Source of the DNA: Gemella haemolysans
Lineage (GTDB): Bacteria > Bacillota > Bacilli > Staphylococcales > Gemellaceae
Direction: 5' to 3'
Assembly: GCF_028308085.1 (NCBI RefSeq)
Contig: NZ_JAQMFS010000010.1
Span: forward strand, 1-64,000
DNA length: 64,000 nt
Below are positions 1 through 8,354 of this stretch, in pieces. The notes beneath the pieces are model-generated. The model ran no database searches. It was not told the origin of the DNA and saw nothing but the letters and a program-made list of their open reading frames with translations. The stretch's first letter is position 1. Each line of letters starts with the position of its first letter. The translations under genes and the position numbers were made by a program.

Positions 1-10
1 AAAACGAAAT

Positions 11-42
11 GGATGTCACCTGTACAATACAGGATAACATCC
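11..42 (-). terminator. Two-part hairpin downstream of the NUDIX gene
   Basis: GGATGT pairs with ACATCC and, inside it, CCTGT pairs with ACAGG. On the minus strand the hairpin is followed by ATTTCGTTTT, so it can serve as a terminator for transcripts leaving the NUDIX gene. A second small hairpin (ATGTGT/ACACAT) lies at about 64-90. Confidence 0.5.
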
Positions 43-74
43 ACATGTTTAAACTAAATATATATGTGTCCAGA

Positions 75-131
75 ATTTTGGGTACACATCATTTCGAAGA
101 AATCGATTTTGTCGAGTCACCCCCGCAAAAT
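75..131. repeat. Dispersed palindromic terminator-like element, copy 1
   Basis: Imperfect inverted repeat with outer arms ATTTTG/CAAAAT and the core GATTTTGTCGAGTCACCCCC. The core GTCGAGTCAC recurs in the element at 17662-17725, and looser relatives lie at 8263, 12073, 18924, 37474 and 46594. It sits directly after the NUDIX gene, as does the copy at 46594 beside the NUDIX remnant. Confidence 0.5.
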
Positions 132-144
132 ATCTAAAAAGCTT

Positions 145-465
145 TCACAAAGCGAATTTAGATATCAATAAACCACTGCGTCTATGAGTTCTCATATGAA
201 CTTTGTTAAATTTTAGGTCTTTTGGATAAGCTTCTTCCTCTTCTACAAATATATCATAAACTCTGCAATTGTCATAAGAGCTCACTTTATACCCTGTTTC
301 TTCTAGAAATTCTCTAACTAAAGTTTCCGTAAATCCCTCACTAGTTTTTTGACTACCTCCTGGTAAATCAAATCTATTCTTATACGGTCCCCTTGCCTTT
401 TTTATACACAATACTTTATTTTCTTTTAAACACACACCATAGATACCTAAATAATCAATAACCAT
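145..465 (-). CDS. NUDIX hydrolase with an altered C-terminus
   Basis: The protein has a complete NUDIX box (G-x5-E-x7-REFLEETGY), so it should hydrolyse a nucleoside diphosphate linked to another group; the substrate cannot be told. I place the start at the ATG at 465 because AGGAG lies just upstream, and because the longer reading frame to 498 would run through the galU terminator. The C-terminus looks frameshifted. In another frame the end reads YENS-stop-TQWFIDI, and that tail matches the end of a decayed second copy at 46663-46745. The gene is therefore probably damaged or recently shortened. The NUDIX family is clear; activity is doubtful. Confidence 0.75.
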   Translation of the reverse strand: MVIDYLGIYGVCLKENKVLCIKKARGPYKNRFDLPGGSQKTSEGFTETLVREFLEETGYKVSSYDNCRVYDIFVEEEEAYPKDLKFNKVHMRTHRRSGLLISKFAL

Positions 466-483
466 ATTATCTCCTGAAATATA

Positions 484-521
484 ATAAAAATGATGCAAAC
501 CTTGTTTAAATCTGCATCATC
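484..521 (-). terminator. Intrinsic terminator of galU
   Basis: On the minus strand, ATGATGCA and TGCATCAT form a stem followed by TTTTATT, about 10 nt after the galU stop codon. It overlaps the region just upstream of the NUDIX start. Confidence 0.85.
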
Positions 522-530
522 TCTTGTTTA

Positions 531-1406
531 TTATTCTAACTCTGCTAATTTTTGTTTTAGATAAGGTACTAACTCATCTTTAAGATCACTCTTAAGGGCA
601 AAGTCAATTGTTGTCTTAACAAATCCAATTGTTTCACCTACATCGTAACGTTTACCTTGGAAATCATACGCATAAACATTTTCTTCTTCATTTAACATTT
701 GGATAGCATCAGTTAATTGAACCTCTCCACCAACACCTACTTGTTTCTTAGCTAAGTGTTTAAAAATTCCTGGGTTAAGAACATATCTTCCCATAATCGC
801 TTGGTTAGATGGCGCTGTTCCTGGAGCTGGTTTTTCTACAAATGTCTCAACTTCGTATAAATGACCATCTTGTCCTTTAGGTGCGATAACACCATATCTA
901 TGTGTCTGATCTTCTGGTACAGTTTGTACACCGATTACAGAACATCCTGTTTCTTCAGCTTTATCAATAAGTTGTTTAATTGCTGGATACTCTTCATTAA
1001 TTACTACATCATCTCCAAGTAATACCGCAAACGGTTCATCTCCAATAAAGCTACGTGCTGTTAAAATCGCATCACCTAAACCTGCCATTTCTTTTTGACG
1101 TACATAGTGAATATTAGCAAGTTGCGTTGGGTACTTAACTTTTTCTAACATTGCTAACTTACCTTTGTTTTCTAACTCAACTTCTAATTCAACATTTCTA
1201 TCAAAGTGGTCTTCAATAGCTCTTTTTTGTTTACCAGTTACAATAATTATATCTTCAATTCCAGCTTTTACCGCTTCTTCTACTATGTATTGAATAGTAG
1301 GAGTATCGATAATCGGAAGCATCTCCTTAGGTAATGCTTTAGTTGCAGGAAGGAAACGTGTACCATATCCTGCTGCTGGAATAATCGCTTTTCTAACTTT
1401 CTTCAT
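531..1406 (-). CDS. galU: UTP-glucose-1-phosphate uridylyltransferase
   Basis: GalU makes UDP-glucose from UTP and glucose-1-phosphate in the cytoplasm, feeding capsule, glycolipid and teichoic acid synthesis. The 291-residue length is normal. The nucleotide-binding signature [20 protein letters not shown] lies at residues 13-32, followed by the LLGDD region that binds substrate and metal, and by FVEKP. The gene stands alone between its own promoter and terminator. Together with galE at 10215 and glf at 59207 it supplies the UDP-Glc to UDP-Gal to UDP-Galf route. No oddities were seen. Confidence 0.97.
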   Translation of the reverse strand: MKKVRKAIIPAAGYGTRFLPATKALPKEMLPIIDTPTIQYIVEEAVKAGIEDIIIVTGKQKRAIEDHFDRNVELEVELENKGKLAMLEKVKYPTQLANIHYVRQKEMAGLGDAILTARSFIGDEPFAVLLGDDVVINEEYPAIKQLIDKAEETGCSVIGVQTVPEDQTHRYGVIAPKGQDGHLYEVETFVEKPAPGTAPSNQAIMGRYVLNPGIFKHLAKKQVGVGGEVQLTDAIQMLNEEENVYAYDFQGKRYDVGETIGFVKTTIDFALKSDLKDELVPYLKQKLAELE

Positions 1407-1445
1407 GTATTCACCTATATTCTTTTCTTAAAATTTTACAAACTA

Positions 1446-1474
1446 ATAATAACATATTTTTATTGTTTTGGCAA
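1446..1474 (-). promoter_or_regulatory. galU promoter
   Basis: TTGCCA, a 17-nt spacer, then TATTAT on the minus strand, about 40 nt upstream of the galU ATG. Confidence 0.7.
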
Positions 1475-1620
1475 ATTTTTCTTTATTTTTCAAACTATAT
1501 ACATAACATTTTTTATTTTAGCTTCTCTAGACATCTCTAATTTAAACATTGATATTATGTTAATTCAAAATATACAAAACTAAAATAACGTTACCTTTCG
1601 AACATTTTACGAACAATCAT

Positions 1621-1664
1621 TAATTAAGACTTGGAATAAACTACTCTATTCCAAGTCCTAATTA
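1621..1664 (-). terminator. Hairpin after htrA
   Basis: GACTTGGAATA pairs perfectly with TATTCCAAGTC, extended by AATTA/TAATT arms, immediately after the htrA stop. No long T-tract follows, so it may act more as an mRNA-end stabiliser than as a strong terminator. Confidence 0.65.
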
Positions 1665-1666
1665 TT

Positions 1667-3043
1667 TTATCGTGTATTCAAGGCTTGCACCACTACACTT
1701 GTTGTATTTTCTTTACCATTTCTATAATAGGTCACTTTAATAGTATCTCCTATTTTTGATTTTTCAAATAAATATTTTCTAACTGCAGCAACATCTTTGA
1801 CATCTTCACCATTCAATTTCGTGATAATATCATATTTTTCTATCCCTGCTTGTGCAGCTGGAGTACCATTTTCAACGTATCGAACTACTACCCCTTGCTT
1901 ACCTTCAAAGTTTAATTGTGATTTCAATGTATCACTATCAACTGTATTTACAGATACTAATTGAACACCTAAAGCTGGACGAATTACTTTACCAGATTGT
2001 TCCAGCTGCTCAGTAATTAATTTCACCTCATTAGACGGTATTCCAAATCCTATACCTTCAGCACTTACGTTCGATGTTGCTTTTGCTATTTTTGATTCAT
2101 TAATTCCGATAAGTTTACCTTCATTATTAATTAATGCTCCACCTGAGTTACCTGGGTTAATAGCGGCATCAGTCTGAATTACCGTTTGATTCCAGTCATT
2201 TTTACCATCACCATCAACATCCATAGGAATTTGTCTATTTACAGCAGATACTATACCTTTTGTAACAGTGTTAGATAAGTTAACATCAAGAGGAGATCCG
2301 ATAGCAAAAGCTGTTTCTCCTACTGCGATTTTATCACTATCAGCAAAATCCATTGTAGTTGTCACATTATCACCACTGATTTTCAATACAGCTAAATCTG
2401 TCCATACATCAGTTCCAACAACTTCTGCATTAACATTAGTTCCATCACTTAAAATTACCGATAGTTTTTTAGCTCCATTTACCACGTGATTGTTAGTTAC
2501 AACATAAGCAGTATTACCAGATTTTTTGTAAATAACCCCACTTCCGCTAGATGCTGGTTTTAATTCACTAGAATTACTAGAATCACTAGAGTCACTTCCA
2601 GATCTTCTTGAATTTCCTCCTAGAATTGACTCAAGATTATTGCTAGAGTTACTTTGATAGTTTACGATTGAAACTACAGCATCTTTAGCTTTAGAAATTG
2701 CATTTACCGTAATTTGTTGATTATCTTTATCTTCTTTCGTAGTAGTTACCGAAGAATTCAATGCTTTTCCAGTTCCCATCACAGCTTGCGCTCCAAATAC
2801 ACTAGTAGCTCCAAGCGCAAATGCTGCAAAGACAGTTAAGAATAATTTTCCATAATTGTTCTTTTGCGGTGCAGCTACCTGCTCATTATTCATTCCCTGT
2901 AAATTTTCAAAATCATTATATTGAGAATTATCAACATTATCATAATTTTGATAACCTTGATAATTATTCTGTTCGTTATAATTTTCCTGATTATTTAAAT
3001 CTTGTAAATTTTTATTATTTTGGTTGTTATTTCTGTTTTCCAT
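1667..3043 (-). CDS. htrA: HtrA/DegP-type surface serine protease with PDZ domain
   Basis: A membrane-anchored quality-control protease. An Asn/Gln/Tyr-rich cytoplasmic tail (residues 1-63) precedes one membrane segment (about 65-90), a trypsin-like domain and a C-terminal PDZ domain (about 355-455). The catalytic triad is visible as H186 (NNHVV), D216 (TDLAVL) and S300 (GNSGG). A Ser-rich linker lies at 145-160. An aspartate-rich DVDGDGKND segment at 275-283 resembles a calcium-binding loop and lies just before the active-site serine strand. A strong AGGAGG ribosome site precedes the ATG. The upstream region carries a CiaR-like direct repeat (see 3128-3172), which would link the gene to envelope stress control as in streptococci. 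Confidence 0.95.
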   Translation of the reverse strand: MENRNNNQNNKNLQDLNNQENYNEQNNYQGYQNYDNVDNSQYNDFENLQGMNNEQVAAPQKNNYGKLFLTVFAAFALGATSVFGAQAVMGTGKALNSSVTTTKEDKDNQQITVNAISKAKDAVVSIVNYQSNSSNNLESILGGNSRRSGSDSSDSSNSSELKPASSGSGVIYKKSGNTAYVVTNNHVVNGAKKLSVILSDGTNVNAEVVGTDVWTDLAVLKISGDNVTTTMDFADSDKIAVGETAFAIGSPLDVNLSNTVTKGIVSAVNRQIPMDVDGDGKNDWNQTVIQTDAAINPGNSGGALINNEGKLIGINESKIAKATSNVSAEGIGFGIPSNEVKLITEQLEQSGKVIRPALGVQLVSVNTVDSDTLKSQLNFEGKQGVVVRYVENGTPAAQAGIEKYDIITKLNGEDVKDVAAVRKYLFEKSKIGDTIKVTYYRNGKENTTSVVVQALNTR

Positions 3044-3127
3044 AAAAATCCTCCTTTTTAATTTTTATCTTTCGTTGTGTTTCACAACCTATTAAAAAAA
3101 TCTTTAATCTACATTTTCTATAGTTTT

Positions 3128-3172
3128 ATCATACCAACATCAACTTAAACAAAGTTTAAAGAAAACTTTAAA
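3128..3172 (-). promoter_or_regulatory. htrA promoter with CiaR-like direct repeats
   Basis: Reading the minus strand: TTTAAA, 6 nt, TTTAAA, 5 nt, TTTAAG, 10 nt, TATGAT (-10). The inner pair fits the pneumococcal CiaR operator TTTAAG-N5-TTTAAG in sequence and spacing, and it occupies the -35 position. Pneumococcal htrA is a known CiaR target. Function here is inferred. Confidence 0.6.
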
Positions 3173-3426
3173 TATAATTAATATTTTTTTACACCTACTA
3201 TCCTCTCTCCGACTTATAAACAAATCCCTAATATTACTAAAATTCATAAATAAAACAATTCATAATTACTATGCAATATAGATTCCAGACGGTAAAATGT
3301 AAATAAAGAATAAAACATCTCACATAGTTCCTTGTTTATAATTTATCTTAATGTTATAATTCTATATATAAATTATATGAAAAAAATAAGAAGGATGCAA
3401 CATTTGTTGCTTGGAAAGAGAGATAT

Positions 3427-3948
3427 ATGAAAACTAAAAGATACATTACATTAGCTAGCATACTTGCTCTAATCTTCACATTCCTATACACATTTAATAT
3501 AAACTTTGACCTCAATAAACAGTTAAATCTTGCTAATTTAGCAATTACTTTGATTGTTTTAATTTTATGGGTATTATCAGGATATATATTATTAACTAAA
3601 GATATTTTCACAATCACAGAAAAAGAACGAAATGGAATCACCTTAATCTTGGTATTATTAGCGATTATATTCTTCTACTATAATCCATTCCCGAATCCAG
3701 AAAGCTTTTTTATCACTATACCTAGAATTATATATTTTATACTAACAATAATAATATTTTTCCTACTTATTATTGCTTTTTGGAAAGAAAATCTTACACC
3801 TCTAATATCAGCTATCTTTACTCCATTTAGTGTTCAAAGCTACTTGGTAAATATTAAAGGAATCACACAATATACAAGCTACACTCTTTACGTAATAATT
3901 TTCTTTATAGCTATAGCTTACACATTAAATTACTTTAGAGGAAAATAA
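3427..3948 (+). CDS. Small integral membrane protein, unknown function
   Basis: A 173-residue hydrophobic protein with about five predicted membrane segments (near residues 8-25, 35-57, 70-88, 97-118 and 150-168) and short charged loops. No catalytic motif or family was recognised. GGAAAGAGAG upstream of the ATG is an acceptable ribosome site. It is monocistronic, divergent from htrA and ends at a bidirectional terminator. The long membrane-type reading frame and the flanking signals support a real gene; no function can be given. Confidence 0.7.
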   Translation: MKTKRYITLASILALIFTFLYTFNINFDLNKQLNLANLAITLIVLILWVLSGYILLTKDIFTITEKERNGITLILVLLAIIFFYYNPFPNPESFFITIPRIIYFILTIIIFFLLIIAFWKENLTPLISAIFTPFSVQSYLVNIKGITQYTSYTLYVIIFFIAIAYTLNYFRGK

Positions 3949-4001
3949 AATTAGAGTTGCAAATTTAGTGCACAAAATAAATTCATTAAATACAAAACAA
4001 A

Positions 4002-4046
4002 AATCTTCAAACATACAAGTTAAATTATGTTTGAAGATTATTTTTT
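4002..4046. terminator. Bidirectional intrinsic terminator
   Basis: AATCTTCAAACAT pairs with ATGTTTGAAGATT (13 bp). T-runs follow on both strands, so it serves both the membrane protein gene and the convergent 4045-4578 gene. Confidence 0.85.
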
Positions 4047-4578
4047 ATACTAATACTATATATTTTTTACAAATATCCGCAAAGAAACTTTGGACATCAC
4101 CTGCTTTTAACATAGCTTCTTGTTCTTCATCTACAATATAGTTCTCACTAGCTTCCATAACTGCAAGAAGTCGTTTGAATGTATCAGCGAACAATGCTTC
4201 GTCCTCATTTAATAAATAATTAAAGTTCTGCTCAGCAAAAAATGGAACAAACACCTCTCTAAAGGCACCTTGACGTATTCTACCAATAAGTTTTTCTCCA
4301 CTAGCAGTAACGAATAAATCACCTTGCTTTTCTACAAATTCCTTCGCTTTTATATGACTGGAAAAAATTTGGAATCCTTCCGCCTCTTTATACTCTCTAA
4401 AAACTGGAATTTTTAATCCTTGTTCTTCATAAAGAGTTTTATCTATTATTACGAAAACCTCTTCTAAATCCCAAAATTCTTTCGCTATATAATAAAATGC
4501 TACACGCCATCTACTATCACTTTTCGGTAATCTCTTAAATGTAGCTATTTGTTCAACTAATTTAATATCTTTTTCCAA
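4045..4578 (-). CDS. Hypothetical protein, possibly SseB-like
   Basis: A 177-residue soluble protein with no signal peptide or membrane segment. Its start lies 26 nt after the stop of pgeF, so the two are probably co-transcribed. The N-terminal half (a VFVIIDKTL strand, then IPVFREYKEAEGFQIF) is reminiscent of SseB-type domains, in which a strand pair precedes a PVFTS-like motif; this is a weak resemblance only. No catalytic residues can be named. I am confident it is a gene and not confident of the family. Confidence 0.7.
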   Translation of the reverse strand: MEKDIKLVEQIATFKRLPKSDSRWRVAFYYIAKEFWDLEEVFVIIDKTLYEEQGLKIPVFREYKEAEGFQIFSSHIKAKEFVEKQGDLFVTASGEKLIGRIRQGAFREVFVPFFAEQNFNYLLNEDEALFADTFKRLLAVMEASENYIVDEEQEAMLKAGDVQSFFADICKKYIVLV

Positions 4579-4604
4579 TATTGTTTCCTCTATTCTATAT
4601 GAAT

Positions 4605-5306
4605 TTAATCTATTTGAATTATTGTTCCGATACGTTTTGGAGTAGCGTTGTCTAATCTATATGAAAAGAATTTATCATTATCTCTAACCGTACAGAAATC
4701 AATAATTTTAATGTTATCTTCTAGTATACCACATTTTCTCAACAATTCTTTATTCAATTGCCATAAATCTAAATAATATTTACCATCATTTTCTTTATAA
4801 TAATTCGGCACTTCTAAAGCAGCGAATTTCTCTATAAGATCATAAGAAACTTCATAGTTATCAACACTAACTGACGGCCCTATAATGGTCTTAATGTCTT
4901 CTACCTTACAATTATATTTACCTGTCATGATATTTACCATTTCTCCGGCAATATTTCCATATGTTCCTCGCCATCCTGCATGAGCTAAAGCAGCAACACT
5001 TTGCTTTTTATCATAGAAAACAACAGGTACACAGTCAGCTGTGAAAATCAATAATGGTGTCGCAGCTAAATTAGTAATTAAGCCATCAGCTTCCCTCCCG
5101 TTCTCATTAAGATCAGAATACGATTCAATAATACGCACATCTGCTCCATGAACTTGTGTATTAAAGACTATATTATTATGATTAAATCCATATTCATCAG
5201 AGAATCTTTTCATATCCTCACTATTTTTCGCATCAACCTTTCTATTAGTGAATGCAATTTTTATATTATCATCATTAACTAAATATCCATCAACTATCTC
5301 TATCAT
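4605..5306 (-). CDS. pgeF: PgeF/YfiH family (laccase-domain) protein
   Basis: A 233-residue member of the DUF152/YfiH family. Characterised relatives are purine nucleoside phosphorylase/deaminase-type enzymes, and the E. coli homologue is linked to peptidoglycan editing. Conserved metal-ligand positions are visible: QVHGADV (H53), TADCVPVVF (C92) and ALAHAGWRGT (H109), followed by IGPSVSVDNYEV and a C-terminal FFSYR. It is the first gene of a probable pair with the 4045-4578 protein. Older annotations call this family multicopper polyphenol oxidase; that activity should not be assumed. Confidence 0.92.
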   Translation of the reverse strand: MIEIVDGYLVNDDNIKIAFTNRKVDAKNSEDMKRFSDEYGFNHNNIVFNTQVHGADVRIIESYSDLNENGREADGLITNLAATPLLIFTADCVPVVFYDKKQSVAALAHAGWRGTYGNIAGEMVNIMTGKYNCKVEDIKTIIGPSVSVDNYEVSYDLIEKFAALEVPNYYKENDGKYYLDLWQLNKELLRKCGILEDNIKIIDFCTVRDNDKFFSYRLDNATPKRIGTIIQID

Positions 5307-5416
5307 AACAACCTCCTAAATTAACGCTAATATTATTATACACAAAATATAAGTCTATGTCCCATTTCTCTACTCTATAAAACTATTACTTTTGTGTCCT
5401 TAATTCAAAATTCAAC

Positions 5417-5459
5417 TAAAAAATAGGAATCTGAAAAATATCCATCTTTCAGACTCCTA
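5417..5459 (-). terminator. Terminator of the leuS-khpA operon
   Basis: On the minus strand, TAGGAGTCTGAAA and TTTCAGATTCCTA form a stem followed by TTTTTTAG, just after the khpA stop. Confidence 0.88.
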
Positions 5460-5472
5460 CTCAACATTTATC

Positions 5473-5700
5473 TTATTCTTCTACTAAATCTAAGTAAACT
5501 TTTTTACTAAATGTTGTTGAATTTAGCACAGTACGGATTGCATTAATTACTGTACCTTTTTTCCCTATTATGCGCCCACAATCTTCTGGGTGCACTGTTA
5601 AAATGTAATGTTCACGAGCATTTTTAACAAATTTTTCAATTTTAATTTCATCTTTATGCTCAACAATTTCACTAACAATACTATAAATTAATTCTTCCAT
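5473..5700 (-). CDS. khpA: KH-domain RNA-binding protein
   Basis: A 75-residue single KH domain with the RNA-binding GxxG loop as GRIIGKKG (residues 42-49). KhpA works with KhpB as a global RNA-binding pair that influences cell division and elongation in streptococci and related Firmicutes. It starts 10 nt after leuS and ends at a strong terminator, so it depends on the leuS promoter. In many Firmicutes khpA lies between rpsP and rimM; the link to leuS here is unusual. Confidence 0.92.
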   Translation of the reverse strand: MEELIYSIVSEIVEHKDEIKIEKFVKNAREHYILTVHPEDCGRIIGKKGTVINAIRTVLNSTTFSKKVYLDLVEE

Positions 5701-5710
5701 GTGTCTCTCC

Positions 5711-8140
5711 TTATTTAGCTACAATATTAACTAATCTTCCAGGAACAACAATTACTTTCATAACTTGTTTTCCTTCGATTAATTCTTTTACTTCTTCATT
5801 AGCTAGAACGATTTGCTCTAATTCAGCCGGTGTTAAGTCTTTCTTAACATCTAATTTAGCCTTAACTTTACCCATAAGTTGAACTACGATTTCTACAGTG
5901 TCACTTACAAGTTTGCTCTCATCGAATGTTGGCCATGGTACATATGAAATTGACTCAGTATTACCGTAGATTTCCCACATCTCTTCAGCAAGGTGAGGTG
6001 CAAATGGTGCAAGAAGTTGGATAAATCCTAACGCATATTTACGAGGAATGTATTCAGCTTTGTAACAATCATTTACAAATACCATAAGTTGAGAAATAGC
6101 TGTATTAAATCCAAGAATTTCGATATCTTCAGATACTTTCTTAACAGTGTAGTTATAGCTTACTTCTAATTCTGCATTATCTTTATCTTGAACTTTATCA
6201 TTTACTTTTCCAGTTTCTTCATCTACGAATAGACGATATACTCTATCTAAGAAACGACGTGATCCGTCAAGCCCATTTTCACTCCATGCGATAGACGCAT
6301 CTAATGGCCCCATGAACATTTCATAAACACGTAATGTATCAGCACCGTGAGATACGATAATATCATCAGGGTTAACTACATTACCCTTAGATTTAGACAT
6401 TTTTTCCGGACGACCATCTTTACCTTCAGCAAGAATCATACCTTGATTGAATAGTTTTTGGAATGGTTCACGACTTGGTACTAAACCTAAATCGTAAAGC
6501 ACTTTATGCCAGAAACGAGCATATAATAAGTGAAGAACTGCGTGTTCTGCTCCACCGATATATACATCTACAGGTAACCAGTATTTTAATTTCTCTGGAT
6601 CAGCAAACATTTCATCATTGTGTGGGTCAATATAACGTAAGTAATACCAACAAGAACCAGCCCATTGAGGCATTGTGTTAGTTTCACGTTTACCTTTTTT
6701 ACCAGTCTCAGGGTCTACTACATTTAACCACTCTTCGATATTAGCAAGTGGAGATTCCCCTGTTCCTGAAGGTTTAATGTTATCAGTTTCTGGAAGTAAT
6801 AGTGGAAGTTCACTATCCGGTACTGTAGTCATAGTACCATCTTCCCAGTGGATGATTGGAATTGGTTCTCCCCAGTAACGTTGTCTTGAGAATAACCAGT
6901 CACGTAGTTTGTAAGTAACTTTACTACGTCCAACATTATTTTCTTCTAAGAATTCAATAACTTTTGCGATAGCTTCTTCGTTATTTAATCCGTTGATAAA
7001 ATCAGAGTTGATGTGTTTACCATCACCGTAGAATGGCACAACAACTTCTCCATTATCTTCGATAACAGCTTTGATTGGTAGGTTAAACTTAGTCGCAAAC
7101 TCATAATCACGCTCATCGTGTGCAGGAACAGCCATTACAGCCCCAGTTCCATAGCTTGCTAGAACGTAGTCCGCAATCCAAAGTTCTACTTTTTCACCAT
7201 TTACAGGATTAATCGCATAAGCTCCTGTGAATACTCCTGTTTTATCTTTGTTAAGGTCTGTTCTTTCAAGGTCAGACTTACGTTTAACGATGTCAAGGTA
7301 CTCCTCAACAGCCGCTCTTTGTCCTTCTGTAACGATTTCTTCTACAAGTTTGTGTTCAGGTGCAAGTACACAGTAAGACACACCGAATACAGTGTCAGCA
7401 CGTGTAGTGAATACTGTGAATACTTTATCAGTTCCTTCAATTTTGAAATCAATCTCAGCACCTACAGATTTACCGATCCAGTTACGTTGCATAGCTTTAA
7501 GACTTTCTGGCCAATCAAGAATATCTAAATCAGCAAGAAGTTTTTCAGCGTAATCAGTAATTTTCAGTACCCATTGACGCATAGGACGACGCTCTACAGG
7601 GTGTCCTCCACGCTCAGATTTACCATCGATAACCTCTTCGTTAGAAAGAACTGTTCCTAATGCTGGACACCAGTTTACAGGTACTTCATCAACATAAGCA
7701 AGTCCTTTTTCATAAAGTTTTTTGAAAATCCATTGAGTCCATTTGTAATACTTAGGATCTGTTGTATTTACTTCTCGATCCCAGTCATAAGAAAATCCTA
7801 ATTCTTTAATTTGGCGACGGAACGTATCGATATTTGTTTTTGTAAAATCTCTTGGGTCATGACCAGTATCTAATGCATATTGCTCAGCTGGCAATCCGAA
7901 TGCATCCCATCCCATTGGATGAAGCACATTATACCCATTTGCTCTTTTATATCTACTTAAGATATCAGTAGCCGTATACCCTTCTGGGTGACCTACGTGA
8001 AGTCCAGCTCCTGATGGATAAGGGAACATATCTAATGCATAAAATTTCTCTTTTGTATGATCGTCTAATGTTTTGAATGTTTTATTTTCATCCCAATATT
8101 TTTGCCATTTTTTTTCTACAACTCTGTGGTTATATACCAT
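5711..8140 (-). CDS. leuS: Leucyl-tRNA synthetase
   Basis: An 809-residue class I aminoacyl-tRNA synthetase charging tRNA-Leu. HIGH appears as HVGHPEG near residue 47 and KMSKS as KMSKSKGN near residue 575. The CP1 editing domain lies between, with its threonine-rich FTTRADT segment and the conserved [15 protein letters not shown] segment. Length is normal. It is first gene of a two-gene operon with khpA. I looked for a T-box leader upstream and found none; the upstream gap mostly holds a palindromic terminator. Confidence 0.98.
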   Translation of the reverse strand: MVYNHRVVEKKWQKYWDENKTFKTLDDHTKEKFYALDMFPYPSGAGLHVGHPEGYTATDILSRYKRANGYNVLHPMGWDAFGLPAEQYALDTGHDPRDFTKTNIDTFRRQIKELGFSYDWDREVNTTDPKYYKWTQWIFKKLYEKGLAYVDEVPVNWCPALGTVLSNEEVIDGKSERGGHPVERRPMRQWVLKITDYAEKLLADLDILDWPESLKAMQRNWIGKSVGAEIDFKIEGTDKVFTVFTTRADTVFGVSYCVLAPEHKLVEEIVTEGQRAAVEEYLDIVKRKSDLERTDLNKDKTGVFTGAYAINPVNGEKVELWIADYVLASYGTGAVMAVPAHDERDYEFATKFNLPIKAVIEDNGEVVVPFYGDGKHINSDFINGLNNEEAIAKVIEFLEENNVGRSKVTYKLRDWLFSRQRYWGEPIPIIHWEDGTMTTVPDSELPLLLPETDNIKPSGTGESPLANIEEWLNVVDPETGKKGKRETNTMPQWAGSCWYYLRYIDPHNDEMFADPEKLKYWLPVDVYIGGAEHAVLHLLYARFWHKVLYDLGLVPSREPFQKLFNQGMILAEGKDGRPEKMSKSKGNVVNPDDIIVSHGADTLRVYEMFMGPLDASIAWSENGLDGSRRFLDRVYRLFVDEETGKVNDKVQDKDNAELEVSYNYTVKKVSEDIEILGFNTAISQLMVFVNDCYKAEYIPRKYALGFIQLLAPFAPHLAEEMWEIYGNTESISYVPWPTFDESKLVSDTVEIVVQLMGKVKAKLDVKKDLTPAELEQIVLANEEVKELIEGKQVMKVIVVPGRLVNIVAK

Positions 8141-8262
8141 AATTTAAGCACACTCCTTCGCTTTCAAGTTCTCTAAGTTATAGTATACCAATTTTAAAGA
8201 CTTTTAGCAACAACTGAAAAGATTTAATATGAATTTATTGATATAACTTAATACATAAAAAT

Positions 8263-8314
8263 GAGGATACCTCATAAAAATGATTTTACAAATCAAAATT
8301 TTTGAGATATCCTC
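8263..8314 (-). terminator. Palindromic terminator-like element, copy 2
   Basis: GAGGATA and TATCTC/TATCCTC arms enclose an inner AAAATGATTT/AAATCAAAATTTT stem. On the minus strand it ends CCTCATTTTTATG, giving a terminator for the choline-binding amidase whose stop lies at 8355. It is a loose member of the dispersed family. Confidence 0.7.
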
Positions 8315-8354
8315 GTTATAATTATTTACACTTTATTAAATAATAATATTAGAT

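Noticed and set aside
8141-8262. T-box leader before leuS
   Set aside because: No TGGNACCGCG-type T-box sequence or specifier stem was seen, and the gap is too short.
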